64,000 bases of DNA from Datisca glomerata (GCA_003255025.1 QANY01003900.1:992001-1056000), one strand, 5' to 3'; counted from the first letter of the stretch, positions 37,901 through 44,260 are shown. Notes: generated by a model from the sequence alone, not told the origin. Made by a program: numbers and translations.

Positions 37901-40849
37901 CGAGCACATCCTAGCACTGCCAATCGTCCTCTCTGAATTCAGAACCTGAAAGTCACACAGATTTGAGAAAAATTTAGCAACACGATTAAGTCCTTGAGTG
38001 AATTTGCTTACTGGCAGAAGATTGCAGTCCAGATTAGGAACATGGAGAATCGAATTAAAAGTTATGTCCTTTGAAATAATTATAGAACCTGTTCCAGCCA
38101 CTTTAGAAATTGATCCATCAGCTATTTTTACAGTAATATTCTCTTGACATGGGTTGTATATCTGGAAAAGAGAGGCGTCTCCTGTCATATGATCAATGTT
38201 CCAGTTCTTTCACCAAGGAACAACTTGAAACACTTCTAAAGATGTTCTCACAACAAACATCTACTCAGAATACCATTGGTACATGATCTTTGGCACACAA
38301 AGGTAATTGTTTGAGTGCTCTCATTGTTAAGTCATAAAACAGAAGTACATGGACTTAAAAATCCTTTTCCTCTCCACAGATTCTTTGAACTTCTTCGTGT
38401 CAGTTGGGCAGTCCCATTTCTGATCTTCAAGTACGTCTAGTTGCTGCCACTATCGAGTGAGAGTATTGTAGAATTGTGTGACTGACATATCTCCTTGACG
38501 GAGATCGTGAAGGGTGGTTTCTATCTCGAATATTGCTGAAGTATTTTCTTTGCTTGAATAGAGTTCTTTTGCAGCATCCCATATCTCATGAACCATGCTA
38601 TAGAGCAAGAAATTTTCCCCCATTTCATTGGTCATGGAATTGACCAACCAGGACATGATCATATTGTTTTGTCTGAATTTGGAATCTCCTGCCTCTTGAA
38701 CATTGATTTCGCCAGTGAGGTATTCATCCTTCCCTTTTCCGCAGATATACATCATGACGGACTGTGACCATTGAAGGTAATTATTCTCATTCAGTTTGTG
38801 CCCAGTAATGGGAAGTGGAGAGCTATCTGTGACGCCATGAGTACTCGAAGAACCCGAAGTAACTTAGGATAAAGAGGAGCCTTTTCCCATGTCTTTTTCC
38901 GTGGACATGGTGAATTTCTGGTCACCGGAAAAATGCTACAGAGTTGAATTTAGGGCTCAGATACCACGTAGAAAATCTTGAATAATTTTCTATATTTTGA
39001 ATGATGTGTACAAGGTAATTATATAGTGAATGGAGGACATCATTTCCTCAAATCAAGCAACTAAATATCCGACTAATCTAGTAATCTAAATAAAGGCAAA
39101 AAACTAAGAATCAATAATATTAAAGAAAGGAAACTAAATTACTCTATTCTAGGAAAGTAGATAAACAAAATTTAAGCAATTAATTTCAAGAAATCAGGCA
39201 CAAGATCACGGATTTACACAAAAGGAAGTGAGAACAAGAAAAAAAATTTGGATTGCTCATCCTCAAAATCTGTTTTTGTACTCTTTTTGTTTTTAATATA
39301 ACTTTTTCTGTTTCCTATAAAAAAATGACATAAAATGTCAGGATAACCTTAAAAGGAATCACCAAAAAATGTGTATCAATTTCTAAACAAAATGAAGGTA
39401 TATCGTGAAGCACTTTAGTTTCTGGAGCCCATACAGATGGAAGAATTTCCACTCTACTCCAAATTCCAATAAACAGGATTGTTCTGGATGGTTAGATCTC
39501 AGAAAACATTACAAATACATGTTATCCCAACAACATAAAATAAAAATAAAGGTACATCCTTGAATGCTTTCGACTTTGAAACCTATAAAAAAGCAAGAAA
39601 GACCATTATATTCCAAATAGAATTAACATCCCCGCAGTAATCATCTAACGCTCTCCAATTGCGTTCCAGCCATAAAACCCAGTATCAAGCCATAACTGCA
39701 CATCTCCATAAAGTTTGTTTGTTCTATGAAAATCTCATACCAAATAAGTCTATGAAAGTAAATCTGAAGGTTTTGCCAGAATCACCCACGAAATACTGAA
39801 GGTATTGATTAATTTTTTCCTTAATGAGTATGAAGCATAATGATCTCCATATCATCTTTACTCACTGAACACCAAGAAGGAGATAAATGCATCAAAGGAT
39901 TCTTCCTCTGAATTAAATCACAAGTATTAAGTTTGTGCAAAACTAACAACTGAAAAAACATCTCAACCTTGGAAGGCTCAGAGTATTTCAAGACAAGTTT
40001 ATATGGAAAGAAACACTTGAATTTGCCAGATTTAATGACTGAGAAATAATAGTTGCAAAAGAAAAGTTTCTGAATAAAGCCAGCAACCTTCTTGGTGTTT
40101 AAAGATAAAACAAAAATTGTTATGCTTTTAGCACTTCCTAAACCAAGGTCAGTCTGTCTCCTTTTTTTTGTTAATAAGAAATGATAATATTTCATCTATA
40201 ATATAGAGATCTACAAAAGAGGATAAGCTATCCTCAATGTGTAAAAATTTATAAGTTTTCTCCAATTAGAGAAAACCTAAAAGAATGGGAAATCTTTTAA
40301 AAGGTTAGAACCACACACCGGCTTAGAAGGTGAGTTTACTCCTACAAAAGCATCTTTTCATCCATTCATTCAATAAATTATATATATCATTTCTGCGGGA
40401 GGATTCCGAATTACCATAGAATTCAGATGACCATCGAAAGGAAAACCTTAATATTTCAGTGGCCATTCACCTAGTTCTCAACCAACCAAATGTGCAATTC
40501 TGAGCCCCTGACTAAAGATTAGTCATATTGAACATTAATTCCTGCTTCCATATTCTTAGATTTACATTGTTTTTGCCTGAAAAACCTTGGCTTTAATTTA
40601 GTCCTATTATTTGATCACAGGTTCCTGAGATGCTTCGGATGCCCTTAGTAGAATTGTGTTTGCAGATTAAGTTACTTTCTTTGGGTCACATAAAGCCGTT
40701 TTTATCTGAGGTGAGGTATACCATCTTGATACAGCTGATGACATCAAGTCTGATGCAATCATTGTTCTCTATTTATAAGATTTCATTTTCAGGCTTTGGA
40801 GCCTCCAAGGGAAGAGGCTATGACATCAGCGATTTCACTGTTGTATGAG
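1881..40849 (+). CDS. DExH7-like: DExH-box ATP-dependent RNA helicase, DExH7/DExH4 type (17 internal exons; both ends missing)
   Basis: This gene encodes an ATP-dependent RNA helicase of the DEAH/RHA superfamily 2 group. Exons: 1881-1992, 10356-10553, 11097-11176, 16907-17029, 17111-17197, 17983-18083, 20045-20102, 20734-20799, 24005-24087, 24182-24365, 27307-27453, 27557-27658, 27748-27900, 32997-33101, 34044-34184, 40621-40710, 40793-40849. Joined, they give 1887 nt (629 codons) with all splice phases matching and no stop. Visible motifs in order are [11 protein letters not shown], Ia [37 protein letters not shown] and [10 protein letters not shown]. The family protein is about 1450 residues. 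The N-terminal exons lie left of the window, and the C-terminal exons after LLYE (HA2 and OB-fold regions) are not found on either strand here. The gene spans 39 kb because mobile elements fill its introns. The intact frame suggests it was functional until recently, or still is if the missing end lies elsewhere. The family call is firm; the choice between DExH7 and DExH4 is not. Confidence 0.9.
2411..3772. mobile_element. non-autonomous DNA transposon / MITE-like element with 3 bp CTA target duplication
   Basis: The ends GGCTCTGTTTGGGAATCAC and (reverse complement) GGGCTTGCTTGGGAGTGC form an imperfect terminal inverted repeat that continues into TTTT(A)TAAAAG. CTA flanks both sides (2408-2410 and 3773-3775). 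The element splits the LINE between its ORF1 remnant and ORF2. The interior is AT-rich except for an open stretch at 2650-3027 and a local direct duplication at 2947-3166. The TIR style and 3 bp duplication suggest a PIF/Harbinger-like origin, but no transposase is visible. Confidence 0.65.
2947..3166 (+). repeat. direct duplication of an approximately 80 bp coding-like segment
   Basis: The segment around 2951-3030 (ctatagcggggattatttag ... aaaggtatgaatccatgg) recurs at about 3088-3165 with roughly ten changes. The first copy continues the open frame 2650-3027, which begins MENRKN and ends CELIRAAKV. In both copies the next bases, gtatga, resemble a splice donor. It may be a captured host exon; the source gene is not recognised. 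Confidence 0.5.
6524..6672 (-). repeat. Copia family 1, downstream LTR
   Basis: This LTR starts TGTTGGACAATATTG on the minus strand and contains a TATA-like tatttatatac. It matches 9402-9548. Confidence 0.85.
9402..9548 (-). repeat. Copia family 1, upstream LTR
   Basis: This is the matching LTR. On the minus strand it is followed directly by the tRNA-Met-type primer-binding site at 9401-9389. Confidence 0.85.
10196..10355. other. helicase intron sequence before exon 2
   Basis: AT-rich sequence follows the LINE poly-A tail and ends in a T-rich tract and the acceptor attacag. Nothing else is seen. Confidence 0.6.
10356..10553 (+). CDS. helicase exon 2 of window
   Basis: The exon encodes [20 protein letters not shown] and an acidic, serine-rich linker ending DPVVAS. 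Acceptor attacag, donor gtatgt; it ends in phase 1. The [12 protein letters not shown] core is typical of plant DExH7-type proteins just before the helicase domain. The preceding intron is 8.4 kb because of nested transposons. Confidence 0.88.
10554..11096. other. helicase intron, no element recognised
   Basis: AT-rich intron bounded by donor gtatgt and acceptor atggcag. Short open frames here have no family resemblance. Confidence 0.6.
11097..11176 (+). CDS. helicase exon 3 of window
   Basis: The exon encodes a charged helical stretch with [18 protein letters not shown]. Acceptor atggcag, donor gtttga; it starts in phase 1 and ends in phase 0. It leads into the exon at 16907, which begins [15 protein letters not shown]. 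Confidence 0.82.
11303..14460 (-). mobile_element. L1-type LINE, 5'-truncated, with a second LINE copy inserted near its 3' end
   Basis: On the minus strand from about 14460 it runs through [101 protein letters not shown], the [11 protein letters not shown] and VWSLESS blocks, and a zf-RVT region near 12250. At about 13400 the RT catalytic box reads FADN, not FADD, so the second catalytic aspartate is lost. Stops and shifts separate the blocks. The 3' tail (poly-T on the plus strand) is at about 11303. A second, internally deleted LINE copy occupies about 11500-11878. The endonuclease part is absent. It lies antisense in the intron before helicase exon 4. Confidence 0.82.
11422..11957. repeat. 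approximately 80 bp direct duplication flanking an inserted LINE fragment
   Basis: The stretch taaaaaataaagtaacatcc ... aaaaatgaatctttt at 11427-11502 recurs at 11880-11957 with only a few changes. Between the copies lies a deleted LINE copy starting ttttttttgataggaaacag. The duplication is much longer than the 7-20 bp usual for L1 target duplications. Confidence 0.6.
14461..15035 (+). other. intron sequence with a short LINE scrap near its end
   Basis: Mostly AT-rich, without recognisable features. Positions 14940-15035 (+) read [24 protein letters not shown], a LINE RT C-terminal motif (compare WRKxFxxKGGRLTLxQSV elsewhere in the window). Confidence 0.45.
15050..15360. mobile_element. possible MITE / terminal-repeat fragment
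   Basis: Phrases such as caaattgataacggtag and agtccatgaactttctaag are typical of plant Mutator-like or MITE ends of the 'ctttagtccctgaac' kind. No matching opposite end was found nearby, so this is a weak call. Confidence 0.3.
15480..16740 (-). mobile_element. LINE 3' fragment (RT C-terminal to zinc-binding region)
   Basis: On the minus strand, [37 protein letters not shown] and [10 protein letters not shown] (16573-16340) are followed by the zinc-binding region [17 protein letters not shown] near 15830. [19 protein letters not shown] follows at about 15650-15600. It has several frame breaks and its order is normal for L1-type LINEs. It occupies the 3' part of the intron before helicase exon 4. 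Confidence 0.75.
16907..17029 (+). CDS. helicase exon 4: motif I (Walker A)
   Basis: The exon contains the nucleotide-binding P-loop [10 protein letters not shown] after NDVLVVC. Acceptor ttccag, donor gtctat; 41 codons, phase 0 at both ends. This is the start of the RecA-like domain 1. Confidence 0.93.
17111..17197 (+). CDS. helicase exon 5: motif Ia
   Basis: [10 protein letters not shown] begins the exon and TQPRRIA (motif Ia, RNA contact) ends it. Acceptor tgtgtag, donor gtgtgt; 29 codons. Confidence 0.92.
17198..17982. other. helicase intron, nothing recognised
   Basis: Bounded by donor gtgtgt and acceptor cctgtag. It contains a poly-T run at about 17375-17391 and no coding or repeat signature I can name. 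Confidence 0.6.
17983..18083 (+). CDS. helicase exon 6
   Basis: The exon encodes [20 protein letters not shown] followed by [14 protein letters not shown], the usual continuation after motif Ia. Acceptor cctgtag, donor gtgttc; it ends in phase 2. Confidence 0.92.
18340..18800. mobile_element. MITE-like element with inverted ends
   Basis: The left end carries aaatacgctttagtccctat. The right end, near 18750-18785, carries ttgggactaaattgaaactg, roughly its inverted counterpart (tagtccc / gggacta and ttagtttcatt / aattgaaac). The length is about 450 bp. Plant Mutator-type MITEs often end this way. The rest of the intron (18084-20044) holds no other recognised element. Confidence 0.4.
18801..20044. 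other. remainder of helicase intron 6
   Basis: AT-rich sequence with a few LINE-like words (aaccccataacaagatg near 18915). No coding region or clear repeat was recognised. It ends with the acceptor ttgcag. Confidence 0.4.
20045..20102 (+). CDS. helicase exon 7: motif Ib region
   Basis: The exon encodes [19 protein letters not shown], which contains the conserved TTGILLR (motif Ib). Acceptor ttgcag, donor gtttgt; it starts in phase 2 and ends in phase 0. Confidence 0.92.
20103..20733. other. helicase intron 7, nothing recognised
   Basis: AT-rich intron from donor gtttgt to acceptor cttgtag, without visible mobile-element or coding signature. Confidence 0.55.
20734..20799 (+). CDS. helicase exon 8: motif II DEVH
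   Basis: The exon encodes [20 protein letters not shown] and LL. DEVH is the Walker B/DExH box that coordinates Mg-ATP and names the family. Acceptor cttgtag, donor gtgagt; 22 codons. Confidence 0.94.
20800..22844 (+). other. helicase intron 8, first part: LINE 3' tail remnants
   Basis: Two stretches (about 21150-21310 and 22370-22490) carry the same phrase ggatttcttatcc/ttttttatcctcc then tttttgtaatttt or tttttgtacttctc, ending gtttcttataaa(g)aaac. This matches the 3' tail of the LINEs in this window. A (TC)n run is at about 21401-21421. No coding region was seen. Confidence 0.45.
22845..23240 (+). mobile_element. LINE 3' fragment
   Basis: The sequence includes tcatggcggtgcttgtggac, gaagagaagaagac, atgggacaagagtc and gactggtttgccgcttgtaa. 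It ends ttactcatcctcggaact ... cgtttcttatccaaaaaaa. This is the host-LINE 3' region (after the zinc-binding domain) in sense orientation, heavily mutated. Confidence 0.5.
23241..24004. other. helicase intron 8, last part
   Basis: Contains three copies of the phrase tagtctaagacttctg (near 23446, 23476 and 23507) and another LINE-tail-like stretch at about 23765-23850 (tggatttcttatcctcc). No gene was seen. It ends with the acceptor ggacag. Confidence 0.4.
24005..24087 (+). CDS. helicase exon 9
   Basis: The exon encodes [20 protein letters not shown] through KRLKVIL and the first two bases of Met. The donor gtatgt splits the ATG; the next exon supplies its G followed by SAT. Reading straight on would leave the conserved frame, which fixes the donor here. 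Acceptor ggacag. Confidence 0.9.
24182..24365 (+). CDS. helicase exon 10: motif III SAT
   Basis: The exon begins [14 protein letters not shown] (motif III, which couples ATP hydrolysis to unwinding) and continues through [16 protein letters not shown] to TSTNKK. Acceptor gtacag, donor gtctca; it starts in phase 2 and ends in phase 0. Confidence 0.93.
24495..24990 (+). mobile_element. LINE fragment (RT C-terminal region)
   Basis: The plus frame reads [19 protein letters not shown] then [15 protein letters not shown] and [19 protein letters not shown], matching the ..[23 protein letters not shown].. block of other LINEs here. Further on, about 24760-24880 corresponds to the KWWxx...[10 protein letters not shown] block. 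It is degenerate. Confidence 0.65.
25000..25870 (-). mobile_element. LINE fragments, antisense, with a 30 bp triplication
   Basis: The minus strand gives pieces of the LINE zinc-binding and 3' regions: [16 protein letters not shown] near 25300, and [16 protein letters not shown] sequence near 25850. The order is disturbed and stops are many. The 30 bp tandem repeat (25181-25270) is described separately. Confidence 0.5.
25181..25280 (-). repeat. 30 bp tandem repeat, three copies plus a partial fourth
   Basis: agttgaaaaactttgataag plus cttacaccat repeats exactly at 25181, 25211 and 25241, then begins again at 25271 (agttgaaagg). On the minus strand each unit encodes ten residues ([10 protein letters not shown]) in frame, within LINE zinc-binding-region sequence. 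Confidence 0.9.
26031..26378. repeat. 174 bp tandem duplication
   Basis: Units 26031-26204 and 26205-26378 both begin atattgttcagagcgttaat and end near tggtcacgtgc. They differ at only a handful of sites (for example acacctt/acccctt and ccgttt/tcgttt). Confidence 0.9.
26031..27146. mobile_element. foldback-type element with long terminal inverted repeats
   Basis: The left end (about 26045-26560) and the right end (about 26900-27141, reverse complement) share a long run of blocks: ttaatttca(att/cgc)acaccc, (c)aactttgg(t/c), ttttaaggaga, taacctctt, gtcacgtgcaag/gcacgtga, cctataattact, ggacattattgccc, and cttctcttcgctgggcac versus tttctcttcgctgggcac. The element is about 1.1 kb and has no transposase. 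The left arm contains a 174 bp tandem duplication. It lies in the intron before helicase exon 11. Confidence 0.65.
27307..27453 (+). CDS. helicase exon 11
   Basis: This 49-codon exon includes [19 protein letters not shown] and [20 protein letters not shown]. The segment is typical of plant DExH7-type proteins between the two RecA domains. Acceptor tggcag, donor gtatgt. Confidence 0.9.
27557..27658 (+). CDS. helicase exon 12: motif IV
   Basis: The exon encodes [20 protein letters not shown] and ends AVLVFLP, the motif IV region that opens RecA domain 2. Acceptor atgcag, donor gtaagc; 34 codons. Confidence 0.92.
27748..27900 (+). CDS. helicase exon 13 (GC donor)
   Basis: The exon encodes [20 protein letters not shown], then [16 protein letters not shown] and PPEGIRK. 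The downstream donor is AAG|GCAAGT, a GC-AG intron site with the strong consensus such sites usually have. The next exon ([11 protein letters not shown]) is in phase. Acceptor aacag; 51 codons. Confidence 0.91.
27901..28005. other. GC-AG intron, 5' end
   Basis: Starts gcaagt after AAG. The intron extends to 32996 and is filled with LINE remnants (separate entries). Confidence 0.7.
28006..28520 (-). mobile_element. LINE 3' fragment, antisense
   Basis: On the minus strand, zinc-binding-region sequence ([17 protein letters not shown] near 28510) leads into [20 protein letters not shown] and [24 protein letters not shown] sequence with frame breaks. It ends in a T-rich tail at about 28006-28050. 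Confidence 0.65.
28530..29050 (-). mobile_element. LINE 3' ends, antisense (two stacked copies)
   Basis: The phrase aaagagtacaa(a/g)aacagatttt followed by ggaggatga occurs at about 28546 and 28692, so two LINE 3' tails are stacked. The second continues to about 29050 with the zinc-binding/3' region (minus-strand [18 protein letters not shown], then [13 protein letters not shown]). Confidence 0.6.
29060..29400 (-). mobile_element. fragment with RNase H-type domain start (LINE-like, different family)
   Basis: The minus strand encodes [13 protein letters not shown] and [20 protein letters not shown]. The W-x-P-P-x-G-x-x-K-x-N-x-D motif opens the RNase H domain found in many plant non-LTR elements. 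Only the first beta-strand region is present, so it is a decayed scrap. Confidence 0.5.
29700..30360 (-). other. degenerate LINE-like sequence in helicase intron
   Basis: Words such as gcacaaagagatgattcaaa (29787-29806) and accaagaagaagataaacac match the antisense zinc-binding region of the LINEs elsewhere, but no frame survives. The rest shows nothing definite. Confidence 0.35.
30370..30670 (-). mobile_element. LINE 3' tail fragment, antisense
   Basis: Starts ttttttgttataagaaacg then attaatgataaaaaagaac and ggaggacaaggaatcctcc, the antisense LINE 3' end. It continues with a degenerate 3' region to about 30670. Confidence 0.5.
30720..31312 (+). mobile_element. LINE 3' fragment, sense
   Basis: The plus strand reads [59 protein letters not shown] (zf-RVT with C-x2-C) and [12 protein letters not shown]. 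The 3' tail then ends tttctgtttcttataaaaaa at about 31310. A stop and a small duplication of agatcaacactcatgatgtg (30725 and 30799) are visible. Confidence 0.75.
31313..32996. other. rest of the GC-AG intron
   Basis: About 31590-32010 has antisense LINE-like words (ttccataaaaccaaattg, cgcaaaatagcaaaggaag). The rest, to the acceptor tttcag at 32996, is AT-rich without recognised features. Confidence 0.4.
32997..33101 (+). CDS. helicase exon 14: motif V
   Basis: The exon encodes [20 protein letters not shown] then [24 protein letters not shown] is motif V. Acceptor tttcag, donor gttcgt; 35 codons. Confidence 0.94.
33102..34043. other. helicase intron 14 with an approximately 180 bp direct duplication
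   Basis: A diverged direct repeat (33374-33567 and 33586-33756, separate entry) is the only structure seen. A shorter repeat of aaaactattacagct occurs near 33864 and 33918. Confidence 0.5.
33374..33756. repeat. diverged direct repeat, two copies
   Basis: Both copies carry (g/a)attaaattaca or cattaaattata, then ttctact, (c)aagccttca, gaagtcaa(a)tctagtaagt, gcaatc(a/g)caaattaaca and gtatttataatgtgga. Copy 1 contains an extra tcttataaaaaaaatctaag. Confidence 0.7.
34044..34184 (+). CDS. helicase exon 15: motif VI
   Basis: The exon encodes [20 protein letters not shown] and [10 protein letters not shown], ending [12 protein letters not shown] is motif VI with the arginine finger. Acceptor ctatag, donor gtagtt; 47 codons. 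Confidence 0.94.
34185..34637. mobile_element. intron with an antisense LINE 3' tail
   Basis: About 34292-34490 is a LINE 3' end in antisense: tttttataggaaacagaaaag, gagtgcaagaacaaattttgg and gagcagtccaccaaaaactg. Nothing else is recognised. Confidence 0.55.
34638..34893 (-). repeat. Copia family 2, downstream LTR
   Basis: Begins TGTGGAAATCC on the minus strand and ends TCTACA. It is preceded by the polypurine tract. Confidence 0.88.
38967..39220 (-). repeat. Copia family 2, upstream LTR
   Basis: Begins TGTGTAAATCC on the minus strand. It ends TCTACG, where the partner ends TCTACA, next to the primer-binding site. Confidence 0.88.
39236..40250 (-). mobile_element. LINE remnants between Copia family 2 and helicase exon 16
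   Basis: About 39236-39325 is a sense LINE 3' tail (gattgctcatcctcaaaatc, ... tttcctataaaaaaa). From about 39500 to 40250 there are antisense LINE fragments. These include the zinc-binding/3' region (ctctccaattgcgttccagc, 39653-39672; minus-strand [20 protein letters not shown] near 39900) and a tail ttttttttgttaataagaaa near 40161. Confidence 0.5.
40621..40710 (+). CDS. helicase exon 16
   Basis: The exon encodes [20 protein letters not shown] followed by [10 protein letters not shown], the conserved region after motif VI. Acceptor atcacag, donor gtgagg; 30 codons. The Copia element at 34638-39220 lies in the intron before it. Confidence 0.92.
40793..40849 (+). CDS. helicase exon 17, last one found
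   Basis: The exon encodes [19 protein letters not shown] and has a normal donor, gtaggt. In family members this is followed by the winged-helix/HA2 part. No such exon is seen between here and the window end, so the gene appears truncated at the Copia/importin junction. Confidence 0.9.
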
Positions 40850-41698
40850 GTAGGTTTCCTTCGATAGAACTACATTGGTGTCTTATAGTGAACTTGACTT
40901 AGTATGAAACGGTTGTATTATTATTTTTTTGGGTTACTTCTCTTGGTTCAATCATAATCGGCTTGTATATCATGCTGCTGTTGTTTTATCTGTCGTACCT
41001 TTAATTTACATTATATATAGCTAAGGGAAATCATAAAAAGGGCATTATAATGAGGTCAAAGGATTATCATTTTATGGTATTTTGATTTCAATTCCATAGC
41101 TTTTAAGTTGATTGGTTACATATCATATAAAAAAGAAATGTGCCCACTTGGGCATTTTCCATTCTAGGACTTCAACTTACCTACGAAAGTTTGGGTCTTT
41201 TTCTAATATACAGTGTTTCTGCCCACTGTCCATATATAGATGCTAATTGCTATTGCAACCTTAAGGTTGCACTGGCATCGTTATCATGTCAGTTGGCAGA
41301 ATAGTTTGGAAATTGTAAGCATATGGCATTGTGTAAATCATAAATATTATTACTGCTACTGTGCGAGTTCTTATTATCTGTTGTTGGGCATTTTCTTTAA
41401 CAACTTGAGCTTCAGGCTTGGTGATTTAACTGTATGTTCTGATGCTGCTTGGCAAGTGTCCTATCTGACATACATGACACAAGCACACAAGAACATATAC
41501 GCATCTGCTAAAGCGTATTCATATCGTCGTGATTTCTTTATTTTCCGTATATAGCTTTCTTTATGATATTATGACTACCTTCAACACAAGACGGCATCAG
41601 TATGAAACTTTACTAGCATTACAAAATTCAATGAACACTCAGAGGTAGGAAAATCTTCCCCGTAGTAAAATAAAGAGTCTTCTGTACCTGGTGAGATC
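40850..41698. other. helicase intron 17 remnant, no feature seen
   Basis: Begins with the donor gtaggt. No helicase exon, acceptor plus conserved coding sequence, or repeat was recognised before the Copia LTR starts at 41699. Confidence 0.55.
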
Positions 41699-41840
41699 TG
41701 TTGGATAATATTGTTTATCTTTGCTACTTTTCTAGTATTTAAGGGTATTTTAGTATTTTTAGCTTGCTTATCCATGTGTATAAATACCCCATGTACTTTC
41801 TAAATTTTATCAATCAATATAACTCTTTTAGTTTTCTAGT
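41699..41840 (+). repeat. Copia family 1, 5' LTR
   Basis: Matches the inverse of the LTRs at 6524-6672 and 9402-9548. It contains tgtataaataccccatgta as TATA and leader region. Confidence 0.85.
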
Positions 41841-44260
41841 TGGTATCAGAGCCTAACCCTAACCCTAATCTGCCACCTATCACTGCCACAACCACCAGAC
41901 AGCGCCGACCACCGCCACCCACCTCTGGAACTCCCGGAGCTCTTTTTTTACTGTTTCCAGCTTCGTTTTTCAAAGTGGTTGGGGTTTTCTAGGCTGTGTG
42001 CTGACTAGACGTAGGATTTTCTGTATTTTTTGGATTGCTGTGGCTTAGAATACAGTTTGGTGACTTTTTCATGATATAGACGGTCGTGTTCAATCTTTCT
42101 TCATCTCTCCATCGGATTTCCTTGGCAATTTGTATTGCTTTCTTGGATTCGTGATGTCTGAATCTTCCAATGCTGCTGTTACGGCTGTTGCTAAGCCAGA
42201 CCTGGCTTATTCTGTGTCCGATGGAAGAGTTAGTAGTGTTCTTCTAAATGGACGAAATTTTGCTGCTTGGTCTCGATCGTTGAAGTTATTTCTTGGTGGA
42301 CGGGGAAAGAGTCTTTGGCTTCAAGGACATGTTCCTCACCCTAAAGATGACGATGCAAAGGAAGCCCAGTGGGATGTGGATAACTGTTTGATATTGGGAT
42401 GGATGTTTGAATCTATGGAGTCTTCGGTCTATAATATGTTTATGTATAATGAGACGGTTGCTTTGGCTGCCATGTATGCCCATTCAAGGAATGAGGCTCG
42501 ATATTTTGAGTTGTATCAGGAGATTGCTAGTGCCAATCAGGAGAGACTTAGATAGAATGTTGCTCAATTTTTTGGATACTTACGTGTACGGTGGGATGAG
42601 ATGGCTCAATATGAACCAGTTAGTGACTTTGGGACAATGGCTCATGTAACAGTCAAGAGGTTGGATCATCATCACACATGTGCATTTTTTAATGGGCTTA
42701 AGCCTGAATTTGAGTCACTTCGTACCCAAATCCTTAATTCCTCTCCTGTACCATCCTTGCTTGAGACTTTTGCCATGGTTGATGGAGATGAGCGTCGACA
42801 TCTTATCTCGGTCCCAACTCTCATCCCTGCCACTGCTTGTAATAATGATCAGATGGCCCTTGGTGCTTGTGGTTTCTCTAGTTCTCTCCCTCCGGCTAGG
42901 AGGAAATTTTGTCATCATTGTGGGAACAATGGTCATATTAAGGATACTTGTTGGAAACTCCATCCCGAGTTGCGCGCTCAATTTTAGAAGAAGATTAATA
43001 TACCCACTAGATCGGCAGCGGTACCTAATACTTCTGTAGCCACCAGTAATTTGGTCGAGTCATCTGTCCTCTCTCAAGTAGCAGCCTTACAAGCTCAGGT
43101 GTCTCAGCAGACTCCTACCATAGCTAATGCTCCTGCCACTAATCCTCCTGCCTCCAGTGCCTCAGGTACTCCCACTGCACTTCATATTCGTACTGAGTCA
43201 CCTACATGGATTTTGGATTCGAGGGCAAATGATCAAATGCTGGTGAGTTATCAATTTTTTCTACACCATGGGAACCTGTTAAAGGTTCAGCGCAGTTAGC
43301 TGATGGTTCTCGGACTGTTGTGAATGGTAGAGGGATTGTACAAAAGTCTCCTCAAATTACTCTTACCTCTGTTTTTCATTTGCCTAAATTTGCTATGAAC
43401 CTTTTATCTATTAGTCGCCTAGCCAAAGCTCTAGATTGTGCTGTCATTTTTTTGGTTGACCGTTGTTTTTTGCAGGACAGTCATACGAAGAGGATTTTTG
43501 ACAGGGGGTATGAGCGGGATGGACTATACTACTTTGGCGATCCACCTTCCCTTCAACCACCAGATCCTATGATTCGAGTTGCCTCTTCTCTTATTTTTTA
43601 TTTTCCTGTTTCCTTTTCTTTTAGAGACTTACATTTGTGGCATGCCCGTTTGGGACATGTCAATTTTCAATATCTTTGTTCGTTATATTTCTCGCATGAA
43701 CAGATCTGTTGTTGCGTTTGATTTAATTCACTCTGATGTTTGGGGTCCCTCTCCTGTTACTGCTATGTCTGAACACCGATATTATGTCACATTTATTGAT
43801 GACTTTTCTAGATGTACATGGGTTTATTTGCTTAGGAAAAAATTTGATGTCTCACATGTGCTTAAACAATTTCTTACTATGATCAAAACCCAATATCAAA
43901 CTGTTGTTCGATCGATTCATTCTAATAATGGGGGGAGTATATTTCGGGTGATCTTGTCTCTCATCTTTATAGTCTTGGGATTCTTCAGCAACTTACATGT
44001 CCATATACTCCTGAACAAAATGGCGTAGCTGAGTGTAAGAATCGCCACCTTATGGGCATTTCCCGTTGCCTTTAAAGGAAATGTCGGTTCCTCAAATTTT
44101 TTGGGACATGTCTATTCTCACCACAACATATTTGATTAATAGAGTTCCTAGTCGAATCTTGGGCGGGCAAACTCCTTTGGTCTTCTTCATCGCGAAAAAC
44201 CCATTTTCCCTATTATTCCTCGTGTCTTTGGCTTTTAGTTTCCTAGTGAATAGAGGTCAG
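41699..44260 (+). mobile_element. Copia LTR retrotransposon (family 1), 5' half only
   Basis: The LTR at 41699-41840 (TGTTGGATAATATTG...) is followed by the primer-binding site TGGTATCAGAGCC (41841-41853). Gag starts at ATG 42154 ([20 protein letters not shown]) and runs, with one stop near 42554, to the zinc knuckle CHHCGNNGHIKDTC near 42930. The protease region reads WILDSRANDQM near 43210, where DSGA would be expected. Next come GAG-pre-integrase (LWHARLGHVNFQYL, about 43640) and integrase (FDLIHSDVWGPSPVTAMSEH, FIDDFSRCTW, YTPEQNGVAE). It breaks off soon after NRVPSRILGGQTPL. There is no RT, RNase H or second LTR. It is the same family as 6524-9548, which has lost a different part. Confidence 0.88.

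Larger units (their letters stand above)
34638..39220 (-). mobile_element. Copia LTR retrotransposon (family 2), nearly complete
   Basis: LTRs at 34638-34893 and 38967-39220 (about 255 bp) differ at about 16 sites plus a 2 bp indel. Flanks AAAAG and AAAGG look like a target duplication with one change. The minus-strand primer-binding site TGGTATCTGAGCCC is at 38966-38953, and a polypurine tract gagggggag adjoins the other LTR. Order on the minus strand: gag (ATG near 38908, an early stop, UBN2-type gag 38755-38450), protease/GAG-pre-integrase (38188-37571), integrase (37592-36855, KTDNAKEYF and [12 protein letters not shown]), RT (36532-35816, [17 protein letters not shown]), YVDDIILT (about 35830) and RNase H ([18 protein letters not shown], 35389-34901). 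The protease active-site block before DHMTG is missing. A few frameshifts separate the blocks, so it is not functional as read. Confidence 0.93.

Noticed and set aside
41240..41554. 104-codon frame after helicase exon 17, tested as the next helicase exon
   Set aside because: The residues do not resemble the conserved region after LLYE, and there is no suitable splice-site pair.
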